From positions 1 to 17,966 of the forward strand of contig JAIVFH010000479.1 of the NCBI GenBank assembly GCA_025765595.1: a DNA stretch of 17,966 bases, in the 5' to 3' direction. Below, one piece after another: positions 1-7,212 of the stretch. Positions within the stretch are counted from its first letter, which is position 1; every line of letters starts with the position of its first letter. The notes under the pieces were generated by a model. It saw only the letters and a list, made by a program, of their open reading frames with translations. It was not told the origin of the DNA and searched no databases. The translations under genes were made by a program, and so were the position numbers. The DNA is from Obelidium mucronatum. Lineage: Eukaryota > Chytridiomycota > Chytridiomycetes > Chytridiales > Chytriomycetaceae.

Positions 1-94
1 ATCTGCTAATACTTCCGCTCAAGAGAACAAAGAGAGCGATTGGAAGTAAGATGAGGAGAAGGATCAAGGGGAGGCGGTTGTTGTTTGATGTCAT
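1..94 (-). CDS. TylF-like methyltransferase paralogue, N-terminal fragment (cut by window edge)
   Basis: Reading the minus strand from the ATG at 94-92 gives MTSNNNRLPLILLLILLPIA followed by LFVLLSGSIS, up to the window edge. This closely matches the first 30 residues of the complete gene at 545-1799 (MTSATNNRLPLILLLIILPI...), with the same short polar start, one hydrophobic signal-anchor helix (about residues 8-26) and the same strand. It is therefore most likely a tandem duplicate whose catalytic part lies outside the window. The methyltransferase identity is inferred only from the shared leader; no catalytic motif is visible here. The two copies are separated by 450 bp. Expected location is the endomembrane system as a type II membrane protein. 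Confidence 0.6.
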   Translation of the reverse strand, partial: MTSNNNRLPLILLLILLPIALFVLLSGSISR

Positions 95-544
95 TTTCAA
101 ATTTAGCCACAAACAAACAAGCTAACCAGATGTCTCTGTTACTCTTAAGAAACGTGCCCGGAGCTGTCAATACTGAATATAGGCGATTGACCATTCAGTA
201 CCCAAAAAACCAAAAAGGCGTATGAGCTCTGGAGACCTTTTTGAGGTTTTGGGTGAAGGACACGTAATTCTCCAATAAATTCACGCGTAAGTCTTGATCT
301 CTTCAAAGTAATTCTAAACGCAACAAAGACTTTTTTGGCTAAGTGACTCTGGCTATGTAGAATCCGTCCCAGAGCCTAGAATTTTGCACCTAGACACACA
401 TAATCATCAACAATTCAACAAAAACATCTGGTATCGAGGAAATATCAATGTTTGGTACATCAGATTATGCAATCAAGATTATTTTTTAATAATTACGCTT
501 ATCAACACCAATTGCTTCTTGTGAAAGGAGAAAGGACTCCCAGT
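95..544. other. Intergenic region between tandem methyltransferase copies
   Basis: This 450-bp AT-rich stretch should hold the promoter of the left copy and the 3' UTR of the right copy, both on the minus strand. I see no conserved reading frame, RNA gene or repeat. The open frame at 6-194 overlaps the left copy's first exon in another frame and looks like noise. No exact AATAAA lies just downstream of the stop at 547-545 on the minus strand, only AT-rich near-matches around 480-500. Confidence 0.5.
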
Positions 545-1799
545 TTACTCTTTGATCCAGTACACAGATTCGTAAATATTTGCTGGGTCCAAGTTGTATT
601 GAGTCAGTAAAGGAGCAGTAATACCATTGGCTTCACGGAACTCGTCAATCGCCTTCTTGCATCCGTTGAATGAACCATAATCATCTACAATAATTATATC
701 AAATCGTGGATTCAAAAAAACCATGCTCCCCTTGCTCTTGTTGAAAAACTTCATGAAACGTTACCAGCATAAATGACGCCTCCAACAGAAACCTTGTCAT
801 AAACGGCCACCAAAGCTAAGAAACAAGTTAAAACGCCAAAGTAACAGTCAAAAAAAAAATTCCAACAAAAATCAAAAGAACAAACAAACCATCCATAGTA
901 GACGTATACATGTCCCCATCCAGCCTCAAAAACGAAAGCTTGGTAATCGGCGCTTTGGGCAACGTATCCGAGAACCACCCCTTCAACACTCTCAACCGGT
1001 TCTCGTTCACCTTGAACTTTTTCATATTGTCCATAAACAATTCATAGCCAACTTTCATGTCGTGTGCATTTCCAACTCTCATTCCACCTGTTGTGTCTGC
1101 GCTAACCTTAAGAATAAAAAAAAAAAAGTAATAGTATCAGCGCCATAACTTTAAAAAAAAGCAAACAATCAAGTATCGAAAAAATTGGAAACACGTTACT
1201 GGAGGTGGAAGTCCTTCAAAAGAGTCAGCTCCATAACACAACCGGGTACCCCCATAATCATACTTTTCAAGAGCACGAAGCAAAAGAATAGTGCTTCCAC
1301 CTGCATTCGTACCAGTCTCAAGGAAATCTCCCTGTTTGTACAAAAGCAAAAAGATGTGTGTGTGTGTTTTTTGAATATCGCTCCCCATTGTCCCCCGGCT
1401 CTCCCCGGTAAAAAGCTTACTTCGACATTGTTCACAAGAACCCAACGGGCAAGATCCAGAGTCAATCTGAGACGAGTATCAGAAACCATTGTGGGAAGGC
1501 CTGGAGTCTTTGCTTGATCTGTGATCCATCTTGTTTACAAGGGAGACAACGAAACGAACGTCAGAAGAAAGGAAATCGCTATAAAAGGCAACTCTGAAAA
1601 GATCTCACTTTCTGTCGCTGACAATCATTTCCATTGGTCCATATTTGCGATCAATGTGTGCCTTTGTCGATGAATGTTGTTGCTGCTGCTGTTGCTGTTG
1701 TTGGATTGGAACCTGACCGCTTGTAACAACAAAGAGAACGATCGGCAGAATAATCAGCAGAAGGATCAGAGGTAAACGGTTATTTGTGGCAGACGTCAT
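545..1799 (-). CDS. TylF/macrocin O-methyltransferase-like membrane protein, 279 aa, six exons
   Basis: Exons that join in frame: 1799-1609, 1529-1421, 1331-1200, 1106-890, 815-765 and 684-545 (840 nt with TAA). Residues 1-8 are polar, about 8-28 form a signal-anchor helix, then a Gln-rich stem (nine Q) leads into the catalytic domain. Seen motifs: SAM-binding motif I in GDFLETGTNAGGST; an acidic site in FLRLDGDMYTSTMD; a second in YADDYGSFNGCKKAIDEF. These match the Asp residues that bind metal in the TylF/NovP family (SAM-dependent, Mg-dependent sugar O-methyltransferases). The protein ends IYESVYWIKE, a natural family C-terminus. The substrate is unknown; a glycan in the ER or Golgi lumen fits the anchor. 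Start chosen at 1799 because the left-edge paralogue begins with the same MTS...NNRLPLILLL. Intron 4 has a GTTTGT donor. The COG6 stop lies 60 bp upstream. Confidence 0.87.
1674..1705 (-). repeat. CAA/CAG repeat encoding a poly-Gln stem
   Basis: Mixed CAA and CAG codons encode about nine consecutive glutamines between the signal anchor and catalytic domain of the TylF-like protein. The mix of both codons means it is not a pure triplet expansion. It likely works as a flexible stem. The part of the left-edge paralogue that is visible stops before this region, so sharing cannot be judged. Confidence 0.7.
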
Positions 1800-1859
1800 T
1801 GTATAAGTGTTTTTTTTTTGAAATATGATTTTTTTTTTTGGGACCTGCAAACAAGACCC

Positions 1860-4609
1860 TCAAACAACAAGCAACGTGTGGATCTCGCCGACAGGGCGAA
1901 GAATCGATGCTGGAAACTCAAACTTATTTGTTGGATCCATTACGGCATCGTGGAATTTTTTATAAGTCTTCATAAAGGCCGAGAATCCACCCTCCAACGC
2001 CCTCTCTTGGTGCTGAGACGACAGCAACGGGGACAACCGTGTTTGCGCATCAAACCCAGCCGTGCACAAGTAAACGTCGAGATTTGCCATGGATGTGGAG
2101 ATTGCACGAGGATCAAGGAGTGGGACAAACGCGAGAGGAACCTTAAAAAAACAGTTAAAATGTGGTGTTCTTTTTTATAGAGTTTTAAATGATGATGATA
2201 CCTTTCCCAAATTCTCTTCCATTGCATCAATCAATGGCATTAATCCAGACTGTTTCAACACGATTTGGTATTGCTCCTGAATGATAACCTTGAGTTGCTC
2301 CTCGATTTGACTCTGGATAACTTCAACACGACGAGCTGTAAATTCATACAAAGCAATAGCCGACTGTTTTTTTTTATGTGAAACACCAGTTTAGCCACAA
2401 CGTAAAAAAGTTTCCCGCACCCACTCGCCGCTCTCCTCTTCCAACCAAAAAAAAAAAAATCACCTGAATGAAATACAAGCAATTTGCAATATAAACTGCA
2501 TTCTCAAATCTACCCAAAGACGCAGCCCCTTTGGCACACATTTCCAACAACGGGTCCAGAGACGCAGCCAAAATATGTGTGAAACCCGTTTCACTGTTGG
2601 GATCGCCAGAGTTCACGTCTTCTTGAATCATCATGCTGGATTCATACGAAGCCATCAATTCCCTCTAGATATGAGAAAGAGAAAAAAAAAGCAGTCAGGT
2701 TCCTGATAGATACGGGATCTAATTTTTTTTGAGCCTTTTTTTACCAACTGCAAAACCGCTTCCTTCACAGCCGGTGGAGGAACCAAATCCCTTCCTGGTT
2801 TCTGCACGAACGCGCCCATCCGAACGCCCTGCGAATTCAAAACATCCAAAAAGACATTGAATGCTTTCCAGTGTAAGTTTTTCAACTCGACGCACAAGAT
2901 GCTGTTGTGGCCAATGACTCTCCCGATCGTGTGTCCGTAGAATTGGATTGTTGTGGCTAGTTTGTAGGAGATTGTGGCGGTGGGATGGGATGCTAGGACT
3001 TCATCGATTCTCGACTAGTTAGAAAGAAAAAAAAAGATGAATACTTTTGATTGATTGATTTCATTGGAAAAGGGGGGAGGATGGTTTTTTTTTGTACCTT
3101 CAATGGCCGGCAGGTTCGTTCCATACACTTATCCAGAATTGAATACACGTAATCAGGTTCTTGGTGTGGCAAGAGACCCAAGTTTAACGTTGAAAATACA
3201 TCATCATTTGATAAAGACACTCCACTGATGGATGCTGGGATTTGTTGATTTAGTCAAAATTGGGGGGGGGGGGGGGGGGGGGGGGGGGATAACCAAATAG
3301 ACAACAAGGATTTGTATTTTACCATCCCCAAAAAACAAGCCATCAACAAGTTCTCTTTCCCCGACAGAGGCTTGATGTAACCAAGCGAGCATATCCCCCA
3401 CATAGCGAATGGGGTCATGTGCGTGCAGTTCAATTGGCCGGGGAAGTCCTCCAGGACCGCCTCTTGTTAACGCGTCCGTAAAACACTGAACAACAGTAGC
3501 TTGACGAGTTTGCGAAATTTCTTCCATTAAAGACCTTGTAGGAGAATTAATTGGTGCTCATATACAAAAAAGGAAACAAAAAAAAACAAAAAAAAAAACT
3601 TGGAAAACTCAACTGAAATAGGGATGGCCGACTTTTCAAAGCGGCCATGGCTTTTCTCATGATTGGTGAAAGTTCTGGTGTTTCTTGCTTCATGTTGGGT
3701 AATTGGTCTTGGACCCAAACGTATAACTTGTTGTATGCCTTTTCTTGGTAGATGGCAATGGATTCAATGATTTCGTTTCTTATTGCATTCGATAAGTTAA
3801 GAACAAAACTGATGAATATAAAAACAACAACAAGTTTCCTCACCCTGCTTTTTGATTCTCTTGAATCAAGAACGAGTTGCATTCGTTGCTAATGTGAGCA
3901 AGCCTGTTCAAAGCGACAAAAAACTCATCCGAGATGCCTAATGATGTGGCGGTAAGTACAGCCACTTCGGCGTCTGATGGTGTAAATCGTTCCAAAAAGG
4001 TGTTGGTGATGGTTTTTTTGGCGACAGCCTTTTCCCTGATTGCTGCATTAGATACATCCAAAACGAGGGTCCGCATGCAAGAGACGGCCAAAAGAAATAC
4101 CGTAGTTGTTTTAATTCTCTCGTTTGCGTTAATAAAGAGGCGGAATCGGCTTTGGCGGACCTTAATCGTTGATCCATTTCGTTGTAAGTTGCATTCACGG
4201 CCTCGAATTCGGCTTCAATGGACTAGATATAAATCAGAGCGGTATATTTCAGGGTTTATAATGGAAGCCAAGAAGATCAGTCGTTCCAATTACATTGACA
4301 GTATTGAGCACATCATCAAAAGAGTCGAGGAACTCTCTGTATCCCTTCATCGCCTTGGCATCCAAATCAGCTTTGAGAGAAATATTCTTTGACTTGAGTT
4401 TGGCATCGTCTTCTTGGTAGAACTCATCCAAGGCTTCAAGTGCTGATTTTGTTGTTGGTGAATCGAGTGACTAGAGCAGGTTTTTGACGTTTAGGGCGCT
4501 TCAGATTCTCTGGTTTCTTTGGACCCTTACGTGACTTAAAATCTTTTGCAGCTTCTGCGACAAAGGATGGCTTCGAGGCAGTTTGGCAGGTGGCGAATGT
4601 GGTGGCCAT
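1860..4609 (-). CDS. COG6: Conserved oligomeric Golgi complex subunit 6, eleven exons, about 665 aa
   Basis: COG6 is a lobe B subunit of the COG tether that captures vesicles for retrograde transport within the Golgi. Exons: 4609-4531, 4470-4294, 4222-4101, 4035-3844, 3778-3614, 3534-3323, 3234-3098, 3014-2745, 2664-2464, 2363-2202 and 2141-1860. Exons 2-11 join in frame (639 aa). Diagnostic stretches: [13 protein letters not shown] then [18 protein letters not shown] at the N-terminus; [20 protein letters not shown] followed by [16 protein letters not shown] in the middle; [20 protein letters not shown]; and [20 protein letters not shown] near the end. Total length is close to animal COG6 (about 657 aa). 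The HPLSQKL frame in exon 1 is not the frame of the only ATG (4609); one surplus base near 4570 would connect them. Intron 6 contains a G27 tract on the plus strand. The neighbouring CCDC90-like stop is 27 bp upstream of the ATG. Confidence 0.92.
3262..3288. repeat. G27 homopolymer inside COG6 intron 6
   Basis: Twenty-seven consecutive G on the plus strand, hence C27 in the COG6 pre-mRNA, lie inside the 88-nt intron 3322-3235 between exons 6 and 7. The flanking exons join in frame around it. In the ORF frame it reads as poly-proline, which is an artefact of reading through the intron. The plus strand could form a G-quadruplex. The real length is uncertain because sequencing handles such runs badly. 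Confidence 0.9.
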
Positions 4610-4610
4610 T

Positions 4611-4616
4611 TTTATT
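4611..4616 (-). promoter_or_regulatory. AATAAA poly(A) signal of the CCDC90-like gene, abutting the COG6 start
   Basis: On the minus strand AATAAA occupies 4616-4611, 20 nt after the CCDC90-like stop (4639-4637) and one base before the COG6 ATG (4609-4607). If used, cleavage would fall inside COG6 exon 1. The same bases (TATAATAAAA) could instead be a TATA-like element, although it is too close to the ATG for a normal 5' UTR. Confidence 0.4.
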
Positions 4617-4636
4617 ATAAAAACAAGAAAGTATTC

Positions 4637-5315
4637 TCAGGCTGAAGAGGAGGAAAGGACGACAGCCCCAAATGTGATTATTGTAACCCAAATCACGTTT
4701 TGAGTTGCTTCGACTTTGAAGCCTTCGAGACGCGACTTTAAACTGCTTAGTTGTACCGTCAGTTTATGGTGGATTTCCTGCAGCAATGCAATGAAGGTGT
4801 GATTAAATACAGGGCCAGTGATCACTGCATGCACGTACTTGAATGCGCAGATCTATCCGCGTTCCCAGTGCTCTCCGCTCGGCCTTGTGGTTGTTGAGGT
4901 CCATGACGACTTCCGACTTTAACGCAGCAATCTTGTCGTTTGTCTTTTGGCTGAGCGAGTCCAGCAGCCTCGAGAGCGACTCGATGTCTGTGCGCATCAG
5001 CGCTGAACCGATCAGGTTAGATCCGGTTAGACTGGACTGGAAGCCAAAGAAGACGAAGGAAAACAACACCGACACGTCTCGTTTCTCCGCAGCAGATCGA
5101 GCTCGCTGCGCACTTCGGCCGCGTTCTTCGCCGCGTAAAACGCCGCGTTTTCGCAGTCGCTGCGCTGCAGAATGCGCGCCCGCAGCCCCGCGGCAGCCGT
5201 ATTTGTCAGCACCCGGACCGCCTTCGTCAGCGCCGCCGCCTGCCCGCGCGTCAACGCGCCGCCGGCTTCGAGCGACGTACGCGAAGCGGAACGTGTCAAA
5301 GTGGTGGCTTTTCAT
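4637..5315 (-). CDS. CCDC90/MCUR1/FMP32-family mitochondrial membrane protein (DUF1640), about 190 aa
   Basis: Likely exons: 5315-5076, 5031-4839 and 4777-4637. The start MKSHHFDTFRFAYV and the following LEAGGALTRGQAAALTKAVR form the family's N-terminal signature (FDT...LE..G.T..QA), but they sit in different frames. One surplus base near 5273 restores it. Next come an Ala-rich helix, the coiled coil RSELDLLRRNE, IESLSRLLDSLSQKTNDKIA and VVMDLNNHKAERR, and a C-terminal membrane helix NVIWVTIITFGAVV. Family members sit in the mitochondrial inner membrane and are linked to calcium uniporter regulation (MCUR1), proline metabolism and respiratory assembly; their exact function is debated. No transit peptide precedes the domain, unusual for the family. 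The exon 1-2 junction is uncertain: a 44-nt intron (GTGTCG...TCCAG) keeps frame, while an acceptor at GGTTCAG does not. Exon 1 is about 72 percent GC over 5101-5280. Confidence 0.75.
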
Positions 5316-5342
5316 TGAAGAACTAAAAGGAATTAAAGAAAG
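5316..5342. promoter_or_regulatory. 27-bp divergent start region between the CCDC90-like gene and MMAB
   Basis: The minus-strand ATG at 5315-5313 and the plus-strand ATG at 5343-5345 point away from each other across 27 AT-rich bases. Any shared promoter must extend into one or both coding regions, or one start is annotated too long. I see no clear TATA box. Both products are expected in mitochondria, which would suit co-regulation; that is inference. Confidence 0.4.
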
Positions 5343-6281
5343 ATGTTTAGATTGGCGCCCCAAACTCTGTCGAAATCAAACCCTGCCCGCTTCTTTGCGC
5401 TCACAAAGAATCCAGTGATTCCTGCCTTGGCCAGCCAGAAAAGAATGAAGATATACACGCGGACGGGCGACAAGGGTTTGCTTTTGCTTTTGCATGTTGT
5501 TCATAGTGGCTCCATCACTCTGACCCTCCCCCTCTCTCTCAGGTACCTCTGCTCTCTACACTGGCGAACGCAGACCTAAAGATGATGCAATCTTTGAAGC
5601 ATTGGGAAATGTCGATGAATTGAGCTCGTACTTGGGGTGAGTCACACATACAAAACACATTGTGTGCAGGCATCACTAATGATTTTTCATATCGAATTGT
5701 TTTATAGATTGGCTCGTGAATTCTGTGATGACTCAAACAATGGTCTCTCGGAAAACCTAGAAAAGGTCTTTAGTAACAACCCGGATACGTCCGACAAGTC
5801 CCTCTGACTTGTCGAAAATATACAGATCCAATGTATTCTGCTTGATGTAGGAGCAAACGTTGCCACCCCGCGAGGATCAGCGTCGGAATATAAGCGGAAC
5901 AGAACGGAATTTGATGTTGATGGATCTCTTGTTCTTGAACTGGAAGAGTGGATCGATGAATTGGACAAGAGTTTAGAGCCATTGAAGAACTTTATTCCTT
6001 CCGGTAACTTATTCGATGCGCTACAGTGTCTTAATCTGGACAGTTTTTTAAACTGATCCGATTATATTGATTAGTCGGGTGGAAAAGCTGCGTCTACTTT
6101 ACATGTTGCCAGGAATATCTGTCGAAGCGCCGAACGCAAGATTGTACCTCTCATCTCTGACAACATTGCGGATGCCAGTGTTGGAAAATATGTCAACCGA
6201 TTGAGCGATTACCTGTTTACGGCAGCTAGATTCGCCGCCAAAATCGACGGAAAGCCTGAGAGAATTTACAAGAAGCCTTAA
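5343..6281 (+). CDS. MMAB: ATP:cob(I)alamin adenosyltransferase, PduO/MMAB type, mitochondrial, five exons
   Basis: The enzyme transfers the adenosyl group of ATP to cob(I)alamin, making adenosylcobalamin for methylmalonyl-CoA mutase in the mitochondrial matrix. Exons: 5343-5475, 5543-5636, 5708-5765, 5826-6003 and 6075-6281. Residues 1-34 are basic and hydroxylated, as in a transit peptide. Then follow [30 protein letters not shown] and [11 protein letters not shown] (ATP-binding N-terminal motif), [36 protein letters not shown] (the R.AER helix) and [20 protein letters not shown]. Order and spacing match human MMAB. Introns 1-3 preserve frame; intron 1 uses a GTTTGC donor. At the exon 4/5 junction the frame is off by one: an extra C near 5997 turns the expected FILP|SGGK into FIPSG. 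About 229 aa if corrected. The gene is convergent with SMG1. Confidence 0.88.
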
Positions 6282-6539
6282 AACAAAAAAATGTTCTTTT
6301 ATTCCAAAATAAAGCTGCCTCGTTTTTTTGAACCATTTCCTTTCGGTGGGGCTGCAGGAAGAGTTTTCGGAAGGGCATCGCAATGATTACAACACCAACT
6401 GCCACAGCATCTCCAAACCTTCTGCCGATATAACCAAAAATCTCTCCACTCCATATTCAGCCGCATCCAGATATTGTCGGCGATTATCCGAAAAGGCCAA
6501 AGAAACGAAAAAAAAAAGTAGAAACCCGACAACCACCCT
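6282..6539. other. Convergent 3' region between MMAB and SMG1
   Basis: This 258-bp stretch holds the 3' UTRs of MMAB (plus) and SMG1 (minus). It contains opposed AATAAA signals at 6298-6313. Some minus-strand segments between 6497 and 6299 are open and read passably as protein, but they need frame changes, lack a start and resemble no family I know, so no gene is called. Confidence 0.5.
6298..6313. promoter_or_regulatory. Palindromic bidirectional poly(A) signal (TTTATT-CCAA-AATAAA)
   Basis: AATAAA on the plus strand at 6308-6313 lies 27 nt after the MMAB stop. AATAAA on the minus strand at 6303-6298 lies about 237 nt after the SMG1 stop. The two hexamers form a near-palindrome separated by four bases, so one 16-bp element could end both convergent transcripts. 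The plus-strand role is well placed; use by SMG1 is inferred because no nearer AATAAA is seen in its 3' region. Confidence 0.5.
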
Positions 6540-7172
6540 TCAAATCCAACTCATCCAGCCTTCATACATTTGCGAAAGATTCTCCACACTCTGAGCCTGC
6601 TGAACAACCATCTCCACTTGCTCTTCCACCGACAATCGCGTATTTCCAACTGGCACTCCATCCATTCCCTCCAACTTTTCTTGAACGCGTCTCAAAATAC
6701 TCAAGGCGTGTGCATTTTGTCCACTGACACCACCTCCAACCATGTCAACATCCTCCTTGGCTTCACCATCAAAAGCGCCGCCACCGCCAACTTTTTCGTT
6801 CCCAACCGTTTGCGCTTTTTGAGATCCACCTCCATCAACTCTTGTTTGTTGAAGCTCAGCTGCTTTGGTTGCACCCACTGCTTCTTCGTCATCCCCATCT
6901 TCGTCGTCGTCGTCGTCGTTGTCGTTGTCATTGTTGCCGTCGTCTTCAGACTCATTCGCTTCCTCGTCGTTGGCTTCTTCATCTTCAACAGCACTCGCAA
7001 CCCGCTTCGCTTTTGGTTCTCCATCAGCTGCTGCTGTCGGTCCGACAGTGGAAACAACACTATGCAATTGAGAAACGTCATTCAAAAGAGTTTTGAAAGC
7101 TTTCACAGAGTCAGTCACTCGCTCAGACAACAAACTGCTCTGTTTCTAAACAGAAGAAAACATGAGGGGAAC

Positions 7173-7212
<40 letters not shown>

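Noticed and set aside
3235..3322. Poly-proline protein segment in COG6
   Set aside because: It comes from reading through the C27 tract in intron 6; exons 6 and 7 join cleanly without it.
4843..5418. 191-residue open frame on the plus strand opposite the CCDC90-like gene
   Set aside because: It is a by-product of the GC-rich exon, which has few stops in any frame. The minus strand carries the family motifs and splice sites; the plus frame has no recognisable domain and runs through MMAB's start.
5766..5825. MMAB segment read as coding with an in-frame TGA (possible selenocysteine or read-through)
   Set aside because: It is a 60-nt intron with a CTGAC branch site. Splicing gives ENLEK-IQC with exactly the spacing of human MMAB.
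6233..6497. Possible small membrane protein on the minus strand (segments such as GYIGRRFGDAVAVGVVIIA)
   Set aside because: It needs at least one frame change, has no good ATG or splice sites, matches no family I know and overlaps the MMAB 3' end. Kept only as a remark on the intergenic region.
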